Below, one piece after another: positions 1 to 7,093 of a DNA stretch of 24,953 nt. Source of the DNA: JAHFJU01 sp964354865 (GTDB taxonomy: Bacteria > Patescibacteriota > Gracilibacteria > UBA1369 > UM-FILTER-53-11). The stretch's first letter is position 1. Each line of letters opens with the position of its first letter. The notes under the pieces were generated by a model. The model saw only the letters and a program-made list of their open reading frames with translations. It did no database searches and was not told the DNA's origin. The stretch is taken from the NCBI GenBank assembly GCA_964354865.1, contig CAYHBN010000013.1:1-24953 (forward strand), given 5' to 3'. The position numbers and the translations under genes were made by a program.

Positions 1-127
1 CCTCATGTAAAGAATCTAAACTACTACCAAATGTTCCCTCTGCAATTGCAGCTTCTATTATTGTTTCGAGTTGGTCGTGGCTTTCTGGGCTGCGATCACT
101 CGCCGATGGATTTGTCTGAGTATTCAT
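1..127 (-). CDS. Hypothetical protein, N-terminal 42 residues only
   Basis: An open frame begins with ATG at 127 and runs off the left edge, so only the first 42 residues are visible (MNTQTNPSASDRSPESHDQL at the start). The segment is polar, rich in Ser, Asn and Glu, and shows no signal peptide or membrane segment. I do not recognise a family. A good promoter lies 25 nt upstream, which supports a real gene start. There is no Shine-Dalgarno sequence. It is divergent from the DUF192 gene. Confidence 0.6.
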   Translation of the reverse strand, partial: MNTQTNPSASDRSPESHDQLETIIEAAIAEGTFGSSLDSLHE

Positions 128-152
128 ATTTTTTATAGTTAATACTATCTGT

Positions 153-181
153 AGTATACAATAAAGTGATCATTATTGCAA
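153..181 (-). promoter_or_regulatory. Promoter of the truncated left-edge gene
   Basis: On the minus strand TTGCAA (181-176) and TATACT (158-153) are separated by exactly 17 bp, a near-consensus sigma-70 type promoter. Transcription would start about 18 nt before the ATG at 127. Confidence 0.6.
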
Positions 182-227
182 TGGTCGGTTTCGCCGTGAG
201 GAGCGCCCGTGTGCGTCCTGTCAAAAG

Positions 228-256
228 TTGATTTTCGCCCCCATTCGCGGTACCCT
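228..256 (+). promoter_or_regulatory. Promoter of the DUF192 gene (leaderless layout)
   Basis: TTGATT (228-233), a 17-bp spacer and TACCCT (251-256) are followed by 7 nt and then ATG at 264. With normal start-site spacing the transcript begins at or next to the A of the ATG. The layout argues against an upstream TTG start at 228, because that TTG is part of the -35 box. Confidence 0.5.
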
Positions 257-263
257 TCTGCCA

Positions 264-806
264 ATGTTTACTCGTCTCATAGTTATTGCATTGCTTCTCG
301 TGTCGTTTTATTTTTTAGCAATTACCGACACCGCAAAAGAGGTTTTTGGTAGTATACGTAATAATGTGACTGGTCTTTTTAGTAGCAGTGGTGAAGATGA
401 AGATCCACAGAGTTTGCCCACTGAGCGTATTTTGCTCCGTACTCGTCGGGGTGACTTGCCACTCACGGTCGAGATCGCCGATTCGATAGAAGAGCGCGAA
501 ATTGGCATGATGTACAGAAAAACGGTGACGCTCGGCACGGGTATGCTCTTTGTTTTTGAAGACGAAATTTCACGCAATTTTTGGATGAAGAAAACCTATA
601 TTCCGCTCGACATTATTTTCTTCTCAAGCAAAAAAAAGGTGACCTCGATGGTCGAGGGTATGATACCGTGCGACGAAACGGTGACTAATCAGATTTGTAC
701 ACTCTATAATTCAGAGTTTCCTGCAATGTACGCGCTCGAAGCTCCGGCTGGTTTTATTAGAGCCAACAGCATTCGGGTAGGCGATGAGATGCAAAGGGGG
801 AACTAG
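264..806 (+). CDS. DUF192 (UPF0127) protein with N-terminal membrane anchor
   Basis: A 180-residue protein. Residues about 4-22 form a hydrophobic segment (LIVIALLLVSFYFLAI), either an uncleaved signal anchor or a signal peptide. A short polar, acidic linker follows, then a DUF192 domain from about residue 60 to the end. Family hallmarks visible are the ERE-IGMMYR turn, GMLFVFED, NFWMKKTYIPLDIIFF and a final G-FIRAN-IRVGD stretch. DUF192 proteins are small extracytoplasmic beta-rich proteins of unknown biochemical role, so this one probably sits on the outer face of the membrane. The start was chosen at ATG 264 because a promoter lies directly in front of it. Its stop overlaps the stop of the convergent toxin gene by four bases. 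Confidence 0.85.
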   Translation: MFTRLIVIALLLVSFYFLAITDTAKEVFGSIRNNVTGLFSSSGEDEDPQSLPTERILLRTRRGDLPLTVEIADSIEEREIGMMYRKTVTLGTGMLFVFEDEISRNFWMKKTYIPLDIIFFSSKKKVTSMVEGMIPCDETVTNQICTLYNSEFPAMYALEAPAGFIRANSIRVGDEMQRGN

Positions 807-1060
807 CTGCGGTAAACGTCCTTACGATGTCCGACGGTTTTTATAATGACGGTAATTTCATGTTTATGAATGAAGTATAAGACTCTATATGGCCAAACTC
901 GAAGTGAGTAATAGCCATCGTGACTTCCCCGAAGTTTTTTACCAATAAATGGATCAGTTTCCAAAAAACTTATTGCAATTACAACTCTTTTTTGATCTTT
1001 AAGATGAAGCTTTCTCAGAGCTTTCTCAAATTCATCTGATTTTATCACATGATATCTCAT
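803..1060 (-). CDS. RelE/ParE-superfamily toxin
   Basis: An 85-residue basic protein with the RelE/ParE fold signature: an N-terminal helical pair (SDEFEKALRKL), then KKLRG, YYSLRVWPYRVLYFI, and a C-terminal VGHRKDVYRS tail. In RelE-type mRNA interferases the basic and aromatic residues of this tail and of the R-x-x-x-Y-R strand act in ribosome-dependent mRNA cleavage. ParE relatives target gyrase instead, and the sequence alone does not settle which applies. The start codon overlaps the antitoxin stop in an ATGA, so the two are translationally coupled, antitoxin first. The toxin appears intact. Confidence 0.85.
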   Translation of the reverse strand: MRYHVIKSDEFEKALRKLHLKDQKRVVIAISFLETDPFIGKKLRGSHDGYYSLRVWPYRVLYFIHKHEITVIIKTVGHRKDVYRS

Positions 1061-1332
1061 GGCTTAACGTTAAATTTTTTATAGAGATCTTCCATTGTTG
1101 ATACTCTGCCTGCTTTTATATCTTCATCAGCTCTCTTTAAGCTAGCCATCAACTCGTGGTCAGATAACACCTCGAGTGTTTCAATGAGGCTGTCGTATTC
1201 TTCGAATGACATAAGGACTCCTTTTGGTTCACCATCGCTTGTAATAGTTATGTGTGTGTCGGGTCTTTGTACGTCATCTAATATCTTAAAAAGATTTGCC
1301 CTCGCCTGTGTTGCAGTATAGGTTTTTTTCAT
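1057..1332 (-). CDS. Phd/YefM-family antitoxin
   Basis: A 91-residue protein (starts MKKTYTATQARANLFKILDD) with the Phd/YefM fold: an N-terminal TATQARANL helix, a central strand pair ITITSDGEPKGVLMSFEEYDSL, and an acidic C-terminal region (LKRADEDIKAG) of the kind that wraps the toxin. The N-terminal half dimerises and binds DNA in this family. The frame continues 29 codons upstream to another ATG at 1419. I chose 1332 because a TATAAT box and an inverted repeat lie immediately in front of it, and the homology begins there. It ends in TGA, the only TGA stop among the complete genes here, forced by the ATGA overlap with the toxin. Confidence 0.85.
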   Translation of the reverse strand: MKKTYTATQARANLFKILDDVQRPDTHITITSDGEPKGVLMSFEEYDSLIETLEVLSDHELMASLKRADEDIKAGRVSTMEDLYKKFNVKP

Positions 1333-1368
1333 ATGTACATTATAGCGTACATATGTGCGCCCGGGCAA
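1330..1368 (-). promoter_or_regulatory. Toxin-antitoxin promoter and palindromic operator
   Basis: A perfect 9-bp inverted repeat, CATATGTAC (1330-1338) and GTACATATG (1347-1355), encloses the minus-strand -10 box TATAAT (1344-1339). The right half includes the antitoxin start codon. A -35-like TTGCCC lies at 1368-1363, 18 bp upstream. Only 6 nt separate the -10 box from the ATG, so the mRNA is probably leaderless. A Phd/YefM antitoxin dimer bound here would block RNA polymerase, the usual autorepression of such operons. Confidence 0.65.
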
Positions 1369-1574
1369 ACTGCGTGGTAATAGTTTGTGAGCTGACTTCG
1401 GCGGTGAAATGGTTTTCATAGAGCGACCCTATCAAACATATATGAACAAATCTTAAACGGAAAATGAACTGATTTCTTCAACGCCCTTGTCTTAGCCCCA
1501 AAATCCATATGAATAAAACTTTTGTCTCATCATTTTTTCCCTGCTTAACCATTCTCACTTCGCTAACACCCCGC

Positions 1575-1603
1575 TTGTTTTTCCTATCTTTCTGCTCTAT
1601 CTT
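1575..1603 (+). promoter_or_regulatory. Promoter of the transketolase subunit gene
   Basis: TTGTTT (1575-1580), 17 bp, TATCTT (1598-1603), then 8 nt to the ATG at 1612. This again predicts a transcript with almost no leader. The rest of 1333-1574 holds no gene or structure I can support. Confidence 0.5.
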
Positions 1604-1611
1604 AGAGCTAC

Positions 1612-2574
1612 ATGAGCGCACCCGTTCCACCTTCAACAAACAATATGATCGCAACGCGTAAAGCGTTTGGCGAGGCTTTGACATTGGCTGGTGAAAAGCA
1701 CAAAAACCTCGTAGTTCTCGACGCCGATTTGACCACTTCTGTGATGGCCCAGTTTTTCGCAGAAAAATTCCCCGATCGTCACTTTAATATGGGGATCGCC
1801 GAACAGGATTTAGTCGATACCGCTGCCGGTTTAGCCATGGCAGGCAAACTCCCGATCGCAGCTTCATTCTCAATATTTTTGACAGGATTAGCATGGCAGC
1901 AAATCCGCAACGCAATTTGTTACCCAAACCTTAATGTAAAATTAGTTGGTTCTCACGGAGGTATTCAAATTGGTGAAGATGGTGCGACGCACCAAGCACT
2001 TGAAGATTTTGCCATTATGCGCGTTATTCCAAACATGAAGGTTTTTTGTCCCGCAGATGCAATCGAAATGAAAAAAATGTTACCGGTGATATTAGATGAT
2101 TACGGTCCTTGTTATATTCGCCTTGGTCGTCAGCCGGTGCCCGTTGTGTACGACGACACCTACGAGTTTCATATTGGTAAAGGAAGCATTTTGCACGAGG
2201 GTGACGATATTGGAATTATCGCTATCGGAAGCCTTGTCGGCAGTGCTCTCGCCGCCGCTGAACGATTTAAACAAGAAGGAATTTCAGTGCGCGTGGTTAA
2301 CATGAGTTCTTTGAAACCGATCGACATTGGTTTGATTGAAGAAACCTCTCGCAAAGTACACATGATGGTGACCGCCGAAGATCACCAGACAAGTGGGGGA
2401 CTCGCCGGTGCGGTTGCCGAGGTTCTCACACAAACACGTCCGCGCACATTCCACAGAATCGGTATGCATGACCGTTTTGGTGAATCGGGAAAAACAGCAG
2501 ACTTGTACCGCAAATATCGCTTCGATGCCGACGGGGTGTATGAGCAGTTGAAAGAGTGGTGGGAGGTTGAGTAA
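1612..2574 (+). CDS. Transketolase, C-terminal subunit
   Basis: A 320-residue protein that corresponds to the pyrimidine-binding and C-terminal domains of transketolase. These normally form the second half of a protein of about 650 residues. Visible hallmarks are DADLTTS near residue 40, the cofactor-binding MGIAEQDLVDTAAGLA near residues 60-75 (its Glu activates thiamine diphosphate), SHGGIQIGEDGATHQALED, and the C-terminal domain with EDHQTSGGLAGAVAE. Transketolase moves two-carbon ketol units between sugar phosphates in the non-oxidative pentose phosphate pathway. It needs an N-terminal diphosphate-binding partner, and no such gene lies next to it here, although split transketolases are usually adjacent. 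DXP synthase C-terminal halves are related, but the overall motif set fits transketolase better. Confidence 0.88.
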   Translation: MSAPVPPSTNNMIATRKAFGEALTLAGEKHKNLVVLDADLTTSVMAQFFAEKFPDRHFNMGIAEQDLVDTAAGLAMAGKLPIAASFSIFLTGLAWQQIRNAICYPNLNVKLVGSHGGIQIGEDGATHQALEDFAIMRVIPNMKVFCPADAIEMKKMLPVILDDYGPCYIRLGRQPVPVVYDDTYEFHIGKGSILHEGDDIGIIAIGSLVGSALAAAERFKQEGISVRVVNMSSLKPIDIGLIEETSRKVHMMVTAEDHQTSGGLAGAVAEVLTQTRPRTFHRIGMHDRFGESGKTADLYRKYRFDADGVYEQLKEWWEVE

Positions 2575-2624
2575 GGGGGGCATTTGTCACACTTGAGTTA
2601 ACGAGCGGCCGAGTGCGAGGAGAC

Positions 2625-2652
2625 TTGCATTTATGCCTTTTTGTGGTACAGT
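2625..2652 (+). promoter_or_regulatory. Promoter of paralogue A
   Basis: TTGCAT (2625-2630), 16 bp, then an extended -10 TG-G-TACAGT (hexamer 2647-2652), and 8 nt to the ATG at 2661. This supports ATG 2661 over an in-frame codon at 2613, which lies upstream of the promoter. Confidence 0.5.
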
Positions 2653-2660
2653 GCCGTGCC

Positions 2661-3620
2661 ATGTCTTTGCTTGAAGCAACAAAAAGTCTCTTGGCCGATC
2701 CTGTGCGAATGAACAAACTCTGTGCGCCTGCAGCAGTTGACGATCAGTCTTTGGTAGGCGCTCACTTACGTAAAGAACAAGTAAGAGATCTTCACGAAGA
2801 GTTGCTCGCCGTGGTTGAAAAAGTTTCGCTCTCCGTTGAAAGAGCGATGACTCGTACCGATGCTGAAATTCAAAATCCACAAAAAATTGCCGGAGCAAAT
2901 TCGGTGCTTAATGTAGCCGTCGCTGCTCAAGAGAGAAAAGAAGAAGTGCCCGCTGGTTTGATTACGAATATACGAGAAATAGGTAACGAAATATCTCGAA
3001 AAATGAGTCAGTTGTATGGTCGGTTCTCTGCAATGGGAAATCTAACGATTGGTAGCGCCGAAGGCGATTATTCATATCTTTTTGATCTGCGCTTGGATTC
3101 CAAAGCAGTAGATAAAAGTTTACTGAAAGATATGGAATCGGTCTCTGAAAGTATGAATGAGTTATCGCAGTATGTGAAAAAGTTGAGTCGTTTGTATACG
3201 GCTCACGACGCACATGATTTGCTCGATATTCACGAAGCTAAATCTGATGCATTGCGCGCTGAAAGCAATGTGTATGTAGATGAATTACTTTCTCGGGCAA
3301 AAGTTCTCGCTGCTGATTATAAAGAGATTGCAGGCACGCCAGATATGCCGCGGTTGGTTGAGAATTTGGCAGTTTTTTATTTTGAGACGGCACACATGAT
3401 TCGTAATAACTTGGGCAGGTTTTCTTTGGCAATATCAAATGAACGCGAACAGCCTGGTGTCGCCTTTGGGGGGCCAGATAAAGATTTTTGTGAAATTTAT
3501 CTTTCGTATGCTGAGCGCCTAAAATTCTTTTTAAATAAATTTAGATTTTTGATAATTGGAGCAAATGCTGTTGAAAGAGCACTCCTTTTACTTGAGTGCG
3601 GTGTTGAAGAAATTCAATAA
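2661..3620 (+). CDS. Unknown helical protein, paralogue A
   Basis: A 319-residue, probably cytoplasmic, mostly helical protein without a signal peptide or membrane segment. I do not recognise a named family. It is clearly homologous to the protein at 20297-21292. Both share an N-terminal LLxD...VGAHL/MGQHL helix, an A-x-x-NSVLN/GNAVLN patch, a central YxFDLR strand, an AHDA segment, an ERE-x-PG motif and a C-terminal SYAERL...R...LLLLEC ending. The similarity runs the full length, so it is a small family within this genome and not a chance match. The C-terminal helix ending in LLLLEC is the most conserved part and could be an interaction surface. No catalytic motif is evident. It is monocistronic, with its own leaderless-type promoter. 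Confidence 0.8.
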   Translation: MSLLEATKSLLADPVRMNKLCAPAAVDDQSLVGAHLRKEQVRDLHEELLAVVEKVSLSVERAMTRTDAEIQNPQKIAGANSVLNVAVAAQERKEEVPAGLITNIREIGNEISRKMSQLYGRFSAMGNLTIGSAEGDYSYLFDLRLDSKAVDKSLLKDMESVSESMNELSQYVKKLSRLYTAHDAHDLLDIHEAKSDALRAESNVYVDELLSRAKVLAADYKEIAGTPDMPRLVENLAVFYFETAHMIRNNLGRFSLAISNEREQPGVAFGGPDKDFCEIYLSYAERLKFFLNKFRFLIIGANAVERALLLLECGVEEIQ

Positions 3621-3640
3621 ATAGGATTTAAGGCGGCCGA

Positions 3641-3835
3641 CTAAATTATATCTGCAAACTGCTCAGGGTGTGTATCGAGCGCTTTTGCAATTTTCGTCGC
3701 ACTAGCATCGATCAGATGTCTTCGCTGTCTTTCTCCACGATTAAGACGGGCTGTTCCTGAGCCGTTTTCTTGAGTTTTTTCACTCGTTTCTACGGTAGTG
3801 GTGTGTCGTCCTGATTGTGATTCAGCAGCTAACAT
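3641..3835 (-). CDS. Small hypothetical protein
   Basis: A 64-residue frame, polar and Thr/Ser/Gln-rich in its first half (likely disordered), then basic (ARLNRGERQRRHLI) and ending in a helix ALDTHPEQFADII. There is no known family. A weak -10-like TATCAT lies 8 nt upstream of the ATG, with no good -35. It sits 42 nt downstream of the gene at 3878-4171 on the same strand, so co-transcription is possible. Being short and unconserved to my eye, it could be spurious. Confidence 0.4.
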   Translation of the reverse strand: MLAAESQSGRHTTTVETSEKTQENGSGTARLNRGERQRRHLIDASATKIAKALDTHPEQFADII

Positions 3836-3877
3836 AATAAGAAATGATACGTAGTAGTGTGTTTCACTATCTCTCTT

Positions 3878-4171
3878 TTAGGCTCCAGAGTCAACATCAT
3901 TACTCATACCAGTGCCTTTTGAGGAACCGAGTAGTATACGTGCGAATCGTGATTCCCCGCGGTTTTGTTTAGAGGTAGCAGCACCGTTTAAGAGTGTCGT
4001 GATTCTTTCGTGTGAGTGTAAAGAAAGTGCATGTACTGGTGGAACTAACCCCGCACGGGCCTTATTTAGCAGAATCATATCTCTTATTGATCGATCGATT
4101 TCTGCAGTAGGTGTATTTGGTTGTGGAATTCCAACGCCACAAACACTAGTTGTTTCTGTTTCGTTTCGCAT
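3878..4171 (-). CDS. Small hypothetical protein with strong promoter
   Basis: A 97-residue protein starting MRNETETTSVCGVG. The middle (EIDRSIRDMILLNKARAGL) should be helical, and the tail (SSKGTGMSNDVDSGA) looks disordered. I do not recognise it. An upstream in-frame ATG at 4189 lies inside the promoter region, so 4171 was chosen. The near-perfect promoter in front of it (TTGACA, 17 bp, TACTGT) is the main reason to believe it is a real gene. A long open frame on the opposite strand at 3912-4241 is treated as its shadow. Confidence 0.6.
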   Translation of the reverse strand: MRNETETTSVCGVGIPQPNTPTAEIDRSIRDMILLNKARAGLVPPVHALSLHSHERITTLLNGAATSKQNRGESRFARILLGSSKGTGMSNDVDSGA

Positions 4172-4180
4172 AGCCGCAAC

Positions 4181-4209
4181 ACAGTACACACGGTTACTAA
4201 TTATGTCAA
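4181..4209 (-). promoter_or_regulatory. Strong promoter of the 97-residue gene
   Basis: Minus-strand TTGACA (4209-4204), a 17-bp spacer and TACTGT (4186-4181). The -35 box matches the sigma-70 consensus exactly. The ATG lies 9 nt after the -10 box, so the leader would be two or three nucleotides at most. Confidence 0.6.
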
Positions 4210-4225
4210 GTCTTTATAGCGCACC

Positions 4226-4254
4226 TTGTTCTTATCTGTAAATCGCCCTATACT
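4226..4254 (+). promoter_or_regulatory. Promoter of prs
   Basis: TTGTTC (4226-4231), 17 bp, TATACT (4249-4254), giving a leader of about 25 nt before ATG 4287. A second -10-like TACACT at 4276-4281 sits 5 nt before the ATG and could give a leaderless transcript, but it lacks a clear -35. Confidence 0.5.
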
Positions 4255-4286
4255 GCCGTCAGAAAGCATCATTTTTACACTATTTT

Positions 4287-5231
4287 ATGCCAAAATCTCC
4301 AATTCAACTCTTTGCGGGGTCATCTCATCCTGAACTTGCAAAGGCGGTTTCAAAATACCTGAAAGTACCACTTTCGCCCCTCGATATTCGTCGTTTCGCC
4401 TGTAATGAGATTTATGCAAAGTCAGTAGATTCAGTTCGTGAATCAGATGTTTTTATTATCCAAACCGGTACACAAAATGTGAATGAAGATTTGATGGAGC
4501 TCTTTATTTTGCTCGATAGCTTTAAGCGTTCGTTTGCTTCAAAGGTTCATGTGATTATTCCGCACTTCCCGTATGCTCGACAAGATCGTGTTGCGTCCCC
4601 ACGTGAACCGATTTCTGCTCGTCTTATGGCAGATTTGATTTCGACTGCGGGTGCTGATCACGTTATTACCTTCACCTTGCACAGCGAACAAGAGCAGGGA
4701 TTTTTTGACTTTCCGGTAGATAATTTAAATGCACGAAATTTATTCGTTGACTATCTTAAAAAGAAAAAACTAAAAAATCTTACGATTGTTGCTCCCGATG
4801 TTGGTAGTGCAAAAGAGGCTCAGCGACTTGCAAAAATGCTCGATGCCGAGTTGGCGATTTTGAATAAAGTTCGTTCAAATCACAATGTGTCAGAGGTAGC
4901 TCACTTAGTGGGCGATGTAAAAGGACGCACCTGTATTTTATACGATGATATGGTTGATACGGCAGGTTCTGTTGGTAACGGAGCTGATACTCTTCGTAAA
5001 TTTGGCGCGAGTGGTGATATGTATATGGTTGCAACTCATGCTGTTTTGTCTGGTCCTGCAATTGAACGACTTAAAGCGGCAAAATTTAAAGAAATTATTT
5101 TTACCGATACAATTCCGGTCTCAAAAGAAAAAGTTTTGCCAAACATGACGATCCTTTCAATTGCGTCACTTCTTGCAAAAGTTATTGATAGTGTGCATAC
5201 GGGCAAGGCTCTCTCTCCTTTAATGAAATAA
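4287..5231 (+). CDS. prs: Ribose-phosphate pyrophosphokinase
   Basis: A 314-residue cytoplasmic enzyme of typical family length. It transfers pyrophosphate from ATP to ribose 5-phosphate to make PRPP, the precursor of purine, pyrimidine, NAD, histidine and tryptophan synthesis. Visible features are the N-terminal FAGSSHPELAKAV, the ATP-binding loop PHFPYARQDR near residue 92, the flexible-loop/ribose region TFTLHSEQEQGFFDFPVDNL, VAPDVGSAKEA, and the PRPP-binding loop ILYDDMVDTAGSV near residue 215. The usual DLHA-x-Q-IQ sequence is replaced by TLHSEQEQ. The key His is kept. rpiB follows after 37 nt and supplies its substrate, so the two probably form one transcription unit. Confidence 0.95.
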   Translation: MPKSPIQLFAGSSHPELAKAVSKYLKVPLSPLDIRRFACNEIYAKSVDSVRESDVFIIQTGTQNVNEDLMELFILLDSFKRSFASKVHVIIPHFPYARQDRVASPREPISARLMADLISTAGADHVITFTLHSEQEQGFFDFPVDNLNARNLFVDYLKKKKLKNLTIVAPDVGSAKEAQRLAKMLDAELAILNKVRSNHNVSEVAHLVGDVKGRTCILYDDMVDTAGSVGNGADTLRKFGASGDMYMVATHAVLSGPAIERLKAAKFKEIIFTDTIPVSKEKVLPNMTILSIASLLAKVIDSVHTGKALSPLMK

Positions 5232-5268
5232 TTTTCCAGGTCTCGATCACTCACTAATCTTTCTCCCT

Positions 5269-5712
5269 ATGTCTACAGTCTATTTCGGTTCAGATCACGC
5301 AGGATTATCTCACAAGAAAATTTTAATGAATCACTGCGAGGCGCAGGGGCATAAGGTAATCGACCTTGGTGCATTTGCAGTTGAGCCACCAACTGATTAT
5401 CCAGAAATCGCGCACGAAGTTGCCGAAAAAGTTCGTGAGAATGGTGGTGACGTGAAAGGGATTTTAGTCTGTGGAACGGGAATCGGTATGTGTATGACGG
5501 CAAATAAACACGATGGAATTCGCGGTGCTAATTGTGAAAGTGAAGAGACCGTTCGCATGTCACGACTTCACAACGACGCAAATGTGCTCTGTCTTGGTGG
5601 ACGAGTACTGAGCGAAGAGCTTGCAAAAAAGATGGTCGATATTTTCTTAAACACCGTCTTCGCAGGAGAAGAGCGTCACGTTCGTCGCGTGAAAGCCATC
5701 GATAAAGTTTAG
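5269..5712 (+). CDS. rpiB: Ribose-5-phosphate isomerase B
   Basis: A 147-residue LacA/RpiB-family isomerase that interconverts ribulose 5-phosphate and ribose 5-phosphate. The phosphate-binding and catalytic signature is complete: FGSDHAG near residues 6-12 (Asp and His), DYPEIAHEVAE near residue 43, the catalytic-cysteine loop VCGTGIGMCMTANKHDGIRGA near residues 67-87, and SRLHNDANVLCLGGRVL. Its product feeds Prs encoded immediately upstream. A TAATCT box lies 8 nt before the ATG, but without a convincing -35, so read-through from prs is likely. The stop overlaps the convergent CNNM-type gene by four bases. Confidence 0.95.
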   Translation: MSTVYFGSDHAGLSHKKILMNHCEAQGHKVIDLGAFAVEPPTDYPEIAHEVAEKVRENGGDVKGILVCGTGIGMCMTANKHDGIRGANCESEETVRMSRLHNDANVLCLGGRVLSEELAKKMVDIFLNTVFAGEERHVRRVKAIDKV

Positions 5713-7016
5713 ACTTGTGTTTTCTTTATCTTCGAAATGAGTATTTTGTCGACCCTGTTGCCGTCCATGTCTGCTACTTCGAATCGGTAGGTTCTCCATT
5801 CAAACATGTCTCCGGTAACGGGAACGCGATCGAGTTTTTTCATCACAAAGCCGCCAATCGTGTGAAAATCGCCGGTCGATTCTCCAGCTATTTTTGCAAT
5901 TTTAAAGTATTCTTTAAAGTCGTCTATCGAAACGAGTCCATCGATAAACCACGACCCATCGGCGCGTTTTTTAATTGGTTGTTCTTCAACTTCATCGACC
6001 GTGGCAATTTCACCAACGATTTCTTCGACGATGTCGGTGAGTGAAATAACGCCTTGTACTACGCCATATTCGTCAACGACGATGGCCATATGAATGCCTG
6101 ATTTTTTAAAAAGTTCGAGTACTTTCAGGGCTTCAGTATTCTCTGGAACATAGAGCGGTTTGTGCATTATTTTCTTTAAATTTACTTTTTTATCGACGAA
6201 AAAGTTTGCGAGCAAGTCTTTGGTTCGAACAACGCCAACGATTGAATCGATTCCTCCTTTGCAAATAGGAAAGTGAGAATGCGGAGTGTCTGCAATTATT
6301 TTTTGTAGTTCCTCAAAGGGTGTTTTTGCGTTGAGCCAAACCACTTCACTAATAGGCGTCATGAGCTTCGCAACTTTTTTGTCACTCAATTTAAAGGTAC
6401 GTTCGACAATATTTTTTTCTGACATATTAAAAACTCCCGCTCGTGCGCCTTCACGAATCATTAATTTTACTTCTTCTTCACTAATATCTGGCTCGTCATT
6501 TTCTGAAATGTTGAGAAGGTTTAAAATTCCATCAGTCGCAAAACTAAGTATTCTTACCAGCGGTGAGGCAATTTTTGAAAGCGCCTGCATGGGGCCGGCC
6601 AATATGAGCGCAATTGTCTCGGGATTATTAAGTGCAATTCGTTTTGGAACAAGTTCGCCAACGATAAGTGATACGAGTGTAATAGTAGTAACAACCAAAA
6701 AAAGAGAAATACCATGGCTATATTCGGCAATCATTAAACCTATTTGTGGGATTTTTACGAGCAATGGGGCAAGTTTTTCTGCCAAGCGTTCTCCGCCGAA
6801 TGCACCCGCGAAGATCCCGATAAAAGTAATGCCGATTTGGCTGGTCGAGAGCAATTTATTCGGTGAAGTTGCCATCTCAAGCGCCGTTTGAGCGCTTTCA
6901 CTGCCCTTATTCGCAAGTTCTTGCAGTTTTGATTTTCTCGACGAGACAATCGCCATTTCGGTCATGGCAAAAAGTCCATTCAAGACGATGAGAAATAAAA
7001 TGACGATAATTTCCAT
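5709..7016 (-). CDS. CNNM/CBS/CorC-domain membrane protein (HlyC/CorC family)
   Basis: A 435-residue protein with the classic three-part architecture. First comes a DUF21/CNNM membrane domain with several hydrophobic segments (about residues 1-190, beginning MEIIVILFLIVLNGLFAMTE and including GELVPKRIALNNPE). A tandem CBS pair follows (about 205-325, with KLMTPISEVVWL and MHKPLYVPENTEALKVL). A C-terminal CorC/HlyC domain contains DGSWFIDGLVSIDDF and TIGGFVM. Homologues are implicated in Mg2+ and other divalent metal transport or tolerance, with CBS domains binding adenine nucleotides. The older haemolysin name is misleading. The start was set at ATG 7016, after which the first membrane helix begins directly. 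An extended -10 box (TG-C-TATACT, hexamer 7036-7031) lies 14 nt upstream. Confidence 0.92.
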   Translation of the reverse strand: MEIIVILFLIVLNGLFAMTEMAIVSSRKSKLQELANKGSESAQTALEMATSPNKLLSTSQIGITFIGIFAGAFGGERLAEKLAPLLVKIPQIGLMIAEYSHGISLFLVVTTITLVSLIVGELVPKRIALNNPETIALILAGPMQALSKIASPLVRILSFATDGILNLLNISENDEPDISEEEVKLMIREGARAGVFNMSEKNIVERTFKLSDKKVAKLMTPISEVVWLNAKTPFEELQKIIADTPHSHFPICKGGIDSIVGVVRTKDLLANFFVDKKVNLKKIMHKPLYVPENTEALKVLELFKKSGIHMAIVVDEYGVVQGVISLTDIVEEIVGEIATVDEVEEQPIKKRADGSWFIDGLVSIDDFKEYFKIAKIAGESTGDFHTIGGFVMKKLDRVPVTGDMFEWRTYRFEVADMDGNRVDKILISKIKKTQV

Positions 7017-7030
7017 AAAATCTATTGCTA

Positions 7031-7039
7031 AGTATAGCA
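7031..7039 (-). promoter_or_regulatory. Extended -10 element of the CNNM-type gene
   Basis: Minus-strand TGC-TATACT at 7039-7031, 14 nt before ATG 7016, with no clear -35. It gives a leader of about 7 nt and argues against ATGs further upstream in the same frame. Confidence 0.4.
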
Positions 7040-7093
7040 TGCATAAGGGGATAGATTCGTGATTGCGCAAGGAATATCACGGCGCACGAGCAT

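Noticed and set aside
1333..1419. Upstream extension of the antitoxin to ATG 1419
   Set aside because: The extension would run through the TATAAT box and operator and shows no Phd/YefM similarity; start 1332 fits both family and promoter.
1612..2574. 1-deoxyxylulose-5-phosphate synthase C-terminal half
   Set aside because: The domain is related, but length, the MGIAEQD context and the C-terminal HQTSGGLAGAV region fit the transketolase C-subunit better.
2613..2660. Upstream start for paralogue A
   Set aside because: The promoter TTGCAT/TACAGT lies within this stretch, and the homologous paralogue has no matching N-terminal extension.
3912..4241. 109-codon open frame on the plus strand
   Set aside because: It is antisense to the 97-residue gene, which has a consensus promoter; the plus-strand frame has none in a suitable place and gives no recognisable protein.
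6286..6891. 201-codon frame antisense to the CNNM-type gene
   Set aside because: It is a shadow of a well-conserved gene and has no promoter or recognisable family.
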